A stretch of DNA of 8,930 nucleotides, taken from positions 1-8,930 of the forward strand of contig LVAZ01000089.1 in assembly GCA_001603055.1 (NCBI GenBank), in the 5' to 3' direction. The stretch is from Victivallales bacterium Lenti_02 (lineage in GTDB: Bacteria > Verrucomicrobiota > Lentisphaeria > Oligosphaerales > Lenti-02). Position numbers and translations under genes: made by a program. Below are positions 1 to 6,843 of the stretch, piece by piece. The stretch's first letter is position 1, and each line of letters begins with the position of its first letter. The notes below the pieces were generated by a model. The model saw only the letters and a program-made list of their open reading frames with translations. It searched no databases and had not been told where the DNA came from.

Positions 1-51
1 CCCCCGCCGCGCGGCGGCGGCCCCCGGCCGCCCTCCGGCGAGGGCGGGGGG

Positions 52-1116
52 ATGGATAGCCCGCCGCCGCCCCCCCCGGAAGGCGGTATGCAGGCACCCC
101 ACGAATCCGGCGACCGGCGGGGGCGGGGGCCGGACTGGAATCCCGAGGCCCGCGAGCGCTTCCGCCGCTGGATGGAGGCGGCGCGCGAGGGGAATCGCCC
201 CCCCTATCCCCCGTGGATGGATGCCGAAGAATACCGCACGCTGTTCGAGCAGCAGGGGCTGCACAAGCTGGCGTTCCGGCTCTCCGCCGTCGAGGTGGAG
301 CGCGCGGTCCGGGGCGACTCTCGCCAGCGGCTTCTGCTGGCGGCGCTGGGCCTGGTGGCCGTGGGCGGCCTGGCCCTGCTCTACCGGCAGATGAGCCGTT
401 CCACCCAGCTCGAACTGCAACTGGTGAAGGCCGAGGCCATGAACAACCATCTGCGGGAACTCAATCTGGCCGCCGCCGGCCTGGCCCACGAGACCCGGAA
501 TCCCCTCAACGTGGTGCGCGGTCTGGCGCAGATGCTGGCCAAGCATCCCGGCGACGAGGCCAAGGCGCGCGAGACCTCCGCCCGGATCGTGGACGAGGTG
601 GACCGGGTGAGTAACCGCTTGAACGAGTTCATCGCCTACTCGAAACCGCGCGAGCCGGTGCTGGCGAGCGTGGACCTGCAAGCCCTGGCCGACGAGCTGG
701 GCAAGACGCTGCAGACGGACAGCGAGGACCGCAGGGCCGAATGGCGCAACGAGGTGCCCGCCATCCGGGTGCTGGCCGACGAGGCCATGCTGCGGCAGGT
801 TTTCTTCAACATCCTCCTGAACGCCCTCCAGGCCATTCCCGAGGGCGGGATTGTGCGGATTTCCTGCGGGCGGGACGAACGGGTCGGCGAGGTCGCGGTC
901 CGCATCGCGGACAGCGGCCCCGGCGTGCCCGAGGAGATTCGCGGCGAGATATTCCGGCCCTATGTTTCCGCCCGCGACAAGGGCACCGGCCTGGGCCTGG
1001 CCGTGGTCCGGCAGATTGCGGTGGCCCACCATTGGGAGGTCCGCTGCGGCGCCTCGGACGACCTGGGTGGCGCGGAGTTTGTCATTTCCGGCCTGCGGCA
1101 GGCCAGTCAGGCATGA
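52..1116 (+). CDS. Membrane sensor histidine kinase (NtrB/ZraS-type), possibly 5'-incomplete
   Basis: This is the sensor of a two-component system: it autophosphorylates on a histidine and passes the phosphate to the response regulator encoded next to it. Going along the 354 residues: a Pro/Gly-rich stretch (1-50), a charged segment (about 50-90), one hydrophobic membrane helix (about 94-111), a short coiled linker, the dimerisation/phosphoacceptor helix with LAHETRNPLN (His146), then the HATPase_c domain. The ATPase domain shows the N box NILLNAL (Asn253, Asn257), G1 box DSGPG (287-291) and G2 box GTGLGL (311-316). There is no PAS or HAMP domain. The frame is open to the left window edge with the same Pro/Gly-rich composition, so the true start, and perhaps a first membrane helix enclosing an extracytoplasmic loop, may lie upstream. 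ATG 52 follows a G-rich stretch and ATG 88 is an alternative. The stop overlaps the next start (ATGA). The stimulus cannot be told from the sequence. Confidence 0.9.
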   Translation: MDSPPPPPPEGGMQAPHESGDRRGRGPDWNPEARERFRRWMEAAREGNRPPYPPWMDAEEYRTLFEQQGLHKLAFRLSAVEVERAVRGDSRQRLLLAALGLVAVGGLALLYRQMSRSTQLELQLVKAEAMNNHLRELNLAAAGLAHETRNPLNVVRGLAQMLAKHPGDEAKARETSARIVDEVDRVSNRLNEFIAYSKPREPVLASVDLQALADELGKTLQTDSEDRRAEWRNEVPAIRVLADEAMLRQVFFNILLNALQAIPEGGIVRISCGRDERVGEVAVRIADSGPGVPEEIRGEIFRPYVSARDKGTGLGLAVVRQIAVAHHWEVRCGASDDLGGAEFVISGLRQASQA

Positions 1117-2486
1117 GGACGGGACCGGTGTTGCGGAACAACGTGCGGACTATTCTGGTGGTGGACGACGATGCCGGGCAGCGGGGTCTGCTGGCCGAGT
1201 TCCTGTCCCGGCAGGGGTTCCGGATTCGTTCGGCGGAATCGGGCGAGCGGGCGCTGGCGTTGCTGGCCGAGGAAACCCCCGACCTGATGATCTCCGATGT
1301 CCGCATGCCGGGAATCACCGGGCTCGAAGCGCTGCGCCAGGCCCGCACGACCCATCCCTCGCTGCCGGTGCTGCTGGTGACCGGCTACGCGGATGTGCGC
1401 GACGCGGTCGAGGCCATGCGGGACGGGGCGCTGGACTACATCGAGAAACCCATCGATCTGGACGAGCTGCTGTGTCTGGTGGACCGGATTCTGGGCATCG
1501 GCGCGCGCTCGGCCCCGCCGGTCGAGCTGCCGCCGCTGCCGGGCGACGTGGTCTGCCGGAGTCCGGCCATGTTCCGGGCTCTGGGCGAGGCGGCCCTGGC
1601 GGCCCCGAGCGAGGCGCGGGTATTGCTCACCGGCGAGAGCGGCACGGGCAAGGAGGTGGTGGCCCGGCTGATCCATGGCTGGAGCCCGCGCGCGGGCGGC
1701 CCGCTGGTGACGGTGAACTGCGCGGCCATTCCCGAGAACCTCCTGGAATCCGAGTTCTTCGGCCATGAGCGGGGGGCCTTCACCGGCGCGGTGGCCCAGC
1801 GGATGGGGCGCTTCGAGGAGGCCTCCGGCGGCACCATCTTCCTCGACGAGGTGGGGGAGATTCCCCTGCCTCTCCAGGCCAAGCTGCTGCGCGTGGTGCA
1901 GGACGGCACCTATCAGCGGGTCGGCGGCAACGAGGAGCGCCGCAGCCGGGCGCGGGTGCTGGCCGCCACCAACCGCAATCTGGAGCGGGAGGTGGAGGAG
2001 GGGTGTTTCCGCGAGGACCTCTACTACCGGCTGAACGTGATCGAGATTGCTCTGGCCCCGCTGCGCGACCGGATCGAGGACATTGCCCCGCTGGCCCTGG
2101 TCTTCGCCTCCCGTTTCGGCGGCGGCACGCCCCGCCTGGCCCCGAACACGCTCGAGGTGCTGGTCCGCTACCCGTGGCCCGGCAACGTGCGCGAATTGCA
2201 GAATGCCATGGAACGGGCGGCGCTGATGTCGCGGGGCGGGATCATTCTTCCCGAGCATCTGCCCGCCCGGGTGGTGCGCGAGGCGGCGGAAGCCCGGCCG
2301 ACGGCGGCCGCCGCGCCGCCGGGGACGATCGAGGACCTCGAACGCGAGGCCATCCGCAAGGCCCTCCGCGAGCATGGCCACAACCGGACCCGCGCCGCCG
2401 CCGCCCTGGGCATCAGCCGCCGCACCCTGATCTACCGGCTCCGGCGCTACCTGGACGAGGGCTGCGATCTGGACGGCGAGGCCTAA
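1113..2486 (+). CDS. Sigma-54-dependent response regulator, NtrC family
   Basis: A 457-residue transcriptional activator. When phosphorylated it hydrolyses ATP to open sigma-54 promoters. The receiver domain (about 12-125) has the acidic pocket DDD (18-20), phosphoacceptor Asp62 in SDVRMPG, and the conserved Lys in EKP. The central AAA+ domain (about 145-375) has Walker A GESGTGK (174-180), the sigma-54-contacting GAFTGA loop (221-226) and Walker B FLDE (Asp245, Glu246). A Fis-type helix-turn-helix lies at about 406-451, with NRTRAAAALGISRRTL typical of the family. All three domains are complete at the usual family length. The frame is open further upstream, but ATG 1113 is chosen because it overlaps the kinase stop as ATGA and places the receiver correctly, which implies translational coupling. 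Partner: the histidine kinase just upstream. I found no -24/-12 sigma-54 promoter in the window, so its target genes are probably elsewhere. The ZraR/AtoC/NtrC subgroup cannot be decided. Confidence 0.95.
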   Translation: MRTGPVLRNNVRTILVVDDDAGQRGLLAEFLSRQGFRIRSAESGERALALLAEETPDLMISDVRMPGITGLEALRQARTTHPSLPVLLVTGYADVRDAVEAMRDGALDYIEKPIDLDELLCLVDRILGIGARSAPPVELPPLPGDVVCRSPAMFRALGEAALAAPSEARVLLTGESGTGKEVVARLIHGWSPRAGGPLVTVNCAAIPENLLESEFFGHERGAFTGAVAQRMGRFEEASGGTIFLDEVGEIPLPLQAKLLRVVQDGTYQRVGGNEERRSRARVLAATNRNLEREVEEGCFREDLYYRLNVIEIALAPLRDRIEDIAPLALVFASRFGGGTPRLAPNTLEVLVRYPWPGNVRELQNAMERAALMSRGGIILPEHLPARVVREAAEARPTAAAAPPGTIEDLEREAIRKALREHGHNRTRAAAALGISRRTLIYRLRRYLDEGCDLDGEA

Positions 2487-2513
2487 GTCGCCGCAGATGC
2501 CGCCGCCGGCCTC

Positions 2514-2542
2514 TTGACGGGGCACTCCGGCGGGGATAGACT
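2514..2542 (+). promoter_or_regulatory. Sigma-70-like promoter for the FHA-MoxR gene
   Basis: TTGACG (2514-2519, 5/6 match to the -35 consensus) and TAGACT (2537-2542, 4/6 match to the -10) are separated by exactly 17 bases. They lie in the 98-base gap between the response regulator stop and the FHA-MoxR start. Transcription would begin near 2549 and give a short leader of about 36 bases. This suggests the gene can be transcribed independently of the two-component operon. Based on consensus matching only. Confidence 0.55.
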
Positions 2543-2584
2543 GTGCGGACTTCCTGGCGAACTTCTGCACCCAAGGTGGAACGC

Positions 2585-3954
<1,370 letters not shown>

Positions 3955-3955
<1 letters not shown>

Positions 3956-3984
3956 TGTATCGTCCGATTATTTCATTGTTTTAT
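3955..3984 (+). repeat. Left terminal inverted repeat of the IS630 element
   Basis: Read inward, 25 of 30 bases match the reverse complement of the right end (mismatches at positions 5, 13, 19, 21 and 26 of the repeat). Similarity ends after base 30. The transposase TAA stop codon (3968-3970) lies inside this repeat. Confidence 0.88.
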
Positions 3985-5047
3985 CCAAGAGCCTTGCGAT
4001 CGGCTCCAGCTTGGCCAGTATCTCGTCGGCAGTCCTCACCCAGACGAAGGGCTTGGGATCGCGGTTGTGGGCCTCGATATAGTCGTCGATGGCCTCGGTG
4101 AGCTGGAGCACGGTGCGGAAGACGCCCCGGCGGATGCGCTCCTGGGTGATCTTCCCGAAGAAGCGCTCCACCATGTTCAGCCAGGAGGAGGAGGTCGGGA
4201 TGTAGTGGACGGCGACGCGCGGGTGCTTCTCCAGCCAAGCCGCGACCTTGTGGTGCTTGTGGGTGCAGTAGTTGTCGGCGACGATGTGGATGTCGAGGCC
4301 GGCGGGGACGACGGCGTCGATCTGCCGCAGGAAGCCGAGATACTCCTGGTGGCGGTGGCGGCTCTCGCATTTCGCGAGGACCTCGCCGTTGAGCACGTTC
4401 AGCGCGGCGAACAGGCAGCATGTGCCATGGCGAACGTAGTCGTGGGTTCTGGTGCCGTTGCGGCCCCTCTTCATGGGCAGGCCGGGCTGCGTCCGGTCGA
4501 GGGCCTGAATCTGGGTCTTCTCGTCCACGCAGAACACCAGGGAATGCTCCGGCGGATTCAGATAGAGGCCGACCACGTCGCGCAGCTTCTCGGTGAAATG
4601 CTTGTCGTTCGACAGCTTGAAGGAACTCTCCAGATGCGGCTTGACGCCGTTTGCCCGCCACACCTCCGAGACCATGCTCTTGCTGACGCCGACCGCCTCG
4701 GCCATCGCCCGCGTGCTCCAGTGGGTCCGGTTGTCCGGCTTCTCGGCGATGGCCTTGGCCACGATCTCCTCCTGCTTCGCCTTTCCGTGGACCGGCTTGC
4801 GGCCCGGCCGCGGAGAGTCGCAAAGGCCGGCCACGCCGTGTTCCGCAAGGCGCCGCCGCCACTTCCCGACGGTGTTCGCGCTGACCCCCAGCGAGGCGGC
4901 GATGTCGCGGCTCCCGACCCCGTCGGCCGCCTTCAGCGAGATGCGCGCCCGCAGCACGTCGCGGGCGGGGGCCGTCGCCGATCTCGCAGTCTCCGCAAGC
5001 AACAGGCGGTCGGACTCTGGCAGGACGATCTTGGGTGCTGTTCGCAT
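3968..5047 (-). CDS. IS630-family DDE transposase
   Basis: A 359-residue transposase that cuts and rejoins DNA at the element's terminal repeats and inserts it into TA sites. The N-terminal part (about 35-85) is a helix-turn-helix with SRDIAASLGVSANTVGKWRR, followed by a second winged or homeodomain-like helical region (about 90-140, with MAEAVGVSKSMVSEVW). The catalytic RNase H-like core carries Asp175 (FCVDEKTQ), Asp258 (IVADNY) and Glu294 (WLNMVERFF), matching the DDE superfamily signature with about 35 residues between the last two. No frameshift or stop interrupts it, and the length is normal for the family, so it is probably functional. ATG 5047 is preceded by GGGAG with a 5-base spacer. 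That ribosome binding site is buried in a predicted hairpin (see 5051-5082). The gene points the same way as manC, which lies upstream of it, so manC read-through could enter it. Confidence 0.95.
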   Translation of the reverse strand: MRTAPKIVLPESDRLLLAETARSATAPARDVLRARISLKAADGVGSRDIAASLGVSANTVGKWRRRLAEHGVAGLCDSPRPGRKPVHGKAKQEEIVAKAIAEKPDNRTHWSTRAMAEAVGVSKSMVSEVWRANGVKPHLESSFKLSNDKHFTEKLRDVVGLYLNPPEHSLVFCVDEKTQIQALDRTQPGLPMKRGRNGTRTHDYVRHGTCCLFAALNVLNGEVLAKCESRHRHQEYLGFLRQIDAVVPAGLDIHIVADNYCTHKHHKVAAWLEKHPRVAVHYIPTSSSWLNMVERFFGKITQERIRRGVFRTVLQLTEAIDDYIEAHNRDPKPFVWVRTADEILAKLEPIARLLDKTMK

Positions 5048-5050
5048 GGT

Positions 5051-5082
5051 GTCTCCCGGCCGCTATCTTACAGGCCGGAGAC
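5051..5082 (-). promoter_or_regulatory. Hairpin covering the transposase ribosome binding site
   Basis: On the minus strand, GTCTCCGGCC (5082 to 5073) can pair with GGCCGGGAGAC (5061 to 5051), giving a ten-base-pair stem with one bulged base and an 11-base loop. The 3' arm contains the GGGAG ribosome binding site, and the stem ends four bases before the ATG. In a transcript entering from outside the element, both arms are present and the site would be hidden. A transcript starting near 5077 from the promoter proposed at 5084-5111 would lack half of the 5' arm. The pairing is seen in the sequence; the regulatory role is inferred from how other insertion sequences (IS10, IS50, IS200) limit read-through translation. 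Confidence 0.5.
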
Positions 5083-5083
5083 C

Positions 5084-5111
5084 ACTATACAACAACCGGA
5101 TCATAATACAA
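5084..5111 (-). promoter_or_regulatory. Possible weak transposase promoter at the right end of the IS
   Basis: On the minus strand TTGTAT (5111-5106) and TATAGT (5089-5084, 5/6 match to the -10) are 16 bases apart. The -35 match is poor, and it overlaps the right terminal repeat, as is common in insertion sequences. TAAGAT (minus strand, just downstream) is an alternative -10. Low confidence. Confidence 0.3.
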
Positions 5112-5132
5112 CGGAATAACCGGACGAAACAC
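5103..5132 (-). repeat. Right terminal inverted repeat of the IS630 element
   Basis: Reverse complement of the left end with 25 of 30 identical bases, the first four (GTGT) and positions 6-12 (TCGTCCG) perfectly conserved. Its last base, C5132, supplies one base of the manC stop codon. Confidence 0.88.
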
Positions 5133-6238
5133 TAGAGATGGGAGGAGCGGTGTTTTTCAAGGGCGGCAACGGCCTTTTTGACATCCTGGGCACGGTCCCG
5201 GGGAACGACGAGAATGCCATCCCCGGTGGTGACCACGATCAGATTTTTGCAGCCGACCACGGCGACAGCCATGCGTTCCCCGCCGGGGGCGTTGTAGACA
5301 ATGCAGTCCTCGGACTCGACGAGAATGGGTTCCCCGAAGCTGACGTTGCCGCGGGCGTCGTTGGGCAGGGTGCGGGCGAGCGCGTCCCAGGCCCCCACAT
5401 CGTCCCACTGGAACCGGCCGGGGGCAACGAAGACCTCGCGGGCGTTTTCGAGCAGGGCGTAGTCGATGGAAATGTCGGGCAGTTCGCGGAAGCTGGCTTC
5501 GGCGGCGGTAAAGTCCTGCTTGCGGAAGGCTTCGGCCAGACGGTGGAAGGTTTCGGCGAAGACCGGGCGGGCGCGTTCGAATTCGGCGAGGAAGCTGGAG
5601 ACACGCCAGAAGAACATGCCGCTGTTCCAGAGATAGCGGCCGGACTCGACGTAGCGCTCCGCCTCGGCCCGGGAGGGTTTTTCAAGGAACTGCTTGGCGC
5701 GGTAGACGGGCTGGCCGCTCTCGTGGCCATGCACGGGTTCGGCGTTTTCGGGCAGCTCGATGTAGCCGTAGCCGGTTTCGATGCGGGTGGGCTTGATGCC
5801 GATGGTGACCAGGCCGTCGAGATTGTCGGCGGCGTCGAGGGCAACCTCGACCCGCTTGAGAAACAGCTCGCGGTCGGGAATCTGATGGTCGGCGGTGACC
5901 ACGGCCATGGTGATGTCGCGCGGGGCGACCTTGTACTTGGCGACGAGGAAGGCGGCGGCGTAGACCAGGCAGCCGGCGGTGTTGCGCTTGCAGGGCTCGG
6001 CGATCACGTTTTCGTCGGGCAGGCCGACGCCCGCCTGGCGGATCGGTTCCACCAGATGGGGGGCGGTGATGACATAGACCCGCTCGGGCGGAATCAGGCC
6101 GGCAAGGCGGTCGATAGCCTCCTGGAGCAGCGAGCGGTCCGGGCTGGTCAGGCGCAGAAGCTGCTTGGGATGATTGTGGCGGGATACTGGCCAGAAACGC
6201 TGGCCGCTGCCGCCAGCCATGATTACCGCGACATGCAC
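5132..6238 (-). CDS. manC: Mannose-1-phosphate guanylyltransferase (GDP-mannose pyrophosphorylase)
   Basis: The enzyme joins GTP and mannose-1-phosphate to give GDP-mannose and pyrophosphate in the cytoplasm, supplying mannose, fucose or rhamnose units for surface polysaccharides. The 368 residues form one nucleotidyltransferase domain. The nucleotide-binding signature AGGSGQRFWPVSR (8-20) is followed by PKQ (24-26). Then come EPCKRNTAG (81-89), TADH (115-118, usually PADH), FLEKP (184-188), YLWNSGMFFW (202-211), SIDYALLE (257-264) and WDDVGAW (278-284). It is the short form: the C-terminal cupin phosphomannose isomerase domain of the roughly 480-residue bifunctional ManC/AlgA is absent. The start is GTG 6238, set by AAGGAG nine bases upstream and by the N-terminus beginning directly with the nucleotide fold. 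No other polysaccharide gene is in the window. Its stop codon is partly supplied by the adjoining insertion sequence. Confidence 0.93.
   Translation of the reverse strand: MHVAVIMAGGSGQRFWPVSRHNHPKQLLRLTSPDRSLLQEAIDRLAGLIPPERVYVITAPHLVEPIRQAGVGLPDENVIAEPCKRNTAGCLVYAAAFLVAKYKVAPRDITMAVVTADHQIPDRELFLKRVEVALDAADNLDGLVTIGIKPTRIETGYGYIELPENAEPVHGHESGQPVYRAKQFLEKPSRAEAERYVESGRYLWNSGMFFWRVSSFLAEFERARPVFAETFHRLAEAFRKQDFTAAEASFRELPDISIDYALLENAREVFVAPGRFQWDDVGAWDALARTLPNDARGNVSFGEPILVESEDCIVYNAPGGERMAVAVVGCKNLIVVTTGDGILVVPRDRAQDVKKAVAALEKHRSSHL
5133..5134. repeat. Right TA target-site duplication of the IS630 element
   Basis: Right copy of the duplicated TA dinucleotide. With C5132 from the element it forms CTA, the reverse complement of the manC TAG stop. 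Confidence 0.85.
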
Positions 6239-6247
6239 GATGAATCA

Positions 6248-6253
6248 CTCCTT
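6248..6253 (-). promoter_or_regulatory. Ribosome binding site that fixes the manC GTG start
   Basis: AAGGAG on the minus strand lies nine bases before GTG 6238. No ATG is placed as well, and an in-frame internal ATG (Met7) would remove the start of the conserved nucleotide-binding strand. Confidence 0.75.
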
Positions 6254-6343
6254 GAGAACTGGTTCGCCGGGCCGAGACGACCCGTTCGCAGAGAACGTAG
6301 CTTGGCCGGACAGCAAGGGCAAGGAGTCCCGCCAGGAATCCTC

Positions 6344-6557
6344 TTATTTGGTAGCGTTTTTCGCCGGGCCATAGGCGCGCAGGTCGAAGACCTCGGCGCG
6401 GGGACCGCCCCAGATGCGGTAGACGACCAGACGGAGAGTTTCGGAAAGCACGGGCACACATGGACCCGCCGAAATTGTGGCGGCGGATGTTGAGGTCGCT
6501 GTTGAAGACCAGCTCGACGCGGGCGACGGGGCGAACTCGTGCGCGTCCTCGAACGGG
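6344..6557 (-). pseudogene. Frameshifted 3' remnant of an unidentified protein gene
   Basis: On the minus strand two adjacent frames look like real coding sequence, with nearly every codon ending in G or C. The upstream frame (6557-6462) includes VELVFNSDLNIRRHNFGGS. The downstream frame (about 6466-6344) includes LVVYRIWGGPRAEVFDLRAY and ends in AKNATK and a TAA stop. A single-base shift near 6460-6466 would join them. A TGA at 6558-6560 closes the upstream frame and there is no start, so this is at best the last 60-70 residues of a broken gene. I do not recognise the family. Alternatives are a sequencing error in an otherwise intact 3' end, or chance open frames in GC-rich DNA. Confidence 0.35.
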
Positions 6558-6682
6558 TCATCGCCAACGAGTGCTTCCACCCGCAGGAAGGCGGCTGGGA
6601 ATGCAACAACTGCCCCTACGCCACCGCCTGCAAGGGATGGCACCGCGAGCGGACCCGGACCTTCGTCCGGCTGGCGGCGTAG
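6506..6682 (+). pseudogene. C-terminal remnant of a PD-(D/E)XK (RecB/Cas4-like) nuclease
   Basis: The plus-strand frame ending at TAG 6680-6682 reads through FHPQEGGWECNNCPYATACKGW. That is the characteristic tail of PD-(D/E)XK exonuclease-family proteins, in which a C-x2-C-x5-6-C cluster (Cys codons at 6602, 6611, 6629) helps bind an iron-sulfur cluster. The recognisable part begins near 6539; a TGA at 6503-6505 closes the frame just upstream. The catalytic core (the D...ExK residues) and the fourth cysteine normally found further N-terminal are absent, and no start with a ribosome binding site is visible. This is therefore a truncated gene end, not a working nuclease. Family assignment rests on the motif alone. 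Confidence 0.5.
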
Positions 6683-6782
6683 CCGGCACCAACCACCCGT
6701 GCCGCAACCGTCCGGCTTGCGGATATGACGGGCTGTTTCCCCGCGTAATTGGCGCACACCCGGCGAAAACCGCCTTCCCTCC

Positions 6783-6810
6783 TTGGCTTTTTTCCGCAGG
6801 GTGTCATACT
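6783..6810 (+). promoter_or_regulatory. Possible promoter for the metallophosphoesterase gene
   Basis: TTGGCT (6783-6788, 4/6) and CATACT (6805-6810, 4/6) are separated by 16 bases, some 34 bases before the start codon. The spacing and the -10 ending in ACT resemble the promoter proposed at 2514-2542. Moderate to weak support. Confidence 0.4.
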
Positions 6811-6843
6811 GACGCAACCGCCAGCCAAGCAGCAAGGACCGCC

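Larger units (their letters stand above)
6239..6843. other. Stretch without an intact gene, holding degraded gene ends
   Basis: About 600 bases lie between the divergent manC and phosphoesterase genes. It contains the manC leader (6239-about 6340), a frameshifted minus-strand remnant (6344-6557), a plus-strand nuclease C-terminus (6506-6682), and an upstream region for the phosphoesterase (6683-6843) with a possible promoter. The two remnants overlap slightly and point in opposite directions, so the region appears to be rearranged or decayed. No tRNA, terminal repeat or transposase was seen here. Confidence 0.55.

Noticed and set aside
741..1112. Upstream extension of the response regulator frame into the kinase gene
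   Set aside because: The extension is out-of-frame kinase sequence, Arg/Gly/Pro-rich and without similarity to a receiver. ATG 1113 with the ATGA overlap is a better start.
6275..6340. Promoter for manC (minus strand TTGCCC-N17-TACGTT)
   Set aside because: The -10 matches the consensus at only three of six positions. The spacing alone is not enough to report it as a feature.
6323..6341. Imperfect hairpin just past the minus-strand remnant
   Set aside because: The short stem has a mismatch, and on the minus strand no T-run follows. It is too weak to call a terminator.
6702..6722. Small hairpin CCGCAA / TTGCGG with a nine-base loop after the nuclease remnant
   Set aside because: The six-pair stem has no following T-run, so it is not convincing as a terminator and could be chance in GC-rich DNA.
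6460..6843. Upstream extension of the phosphoesterase frame
   Set aside because: It crosses the nuclease remnant in a different frame and would bury the signal peptide. AAGGA before ATG 6844 supports the shorter form.
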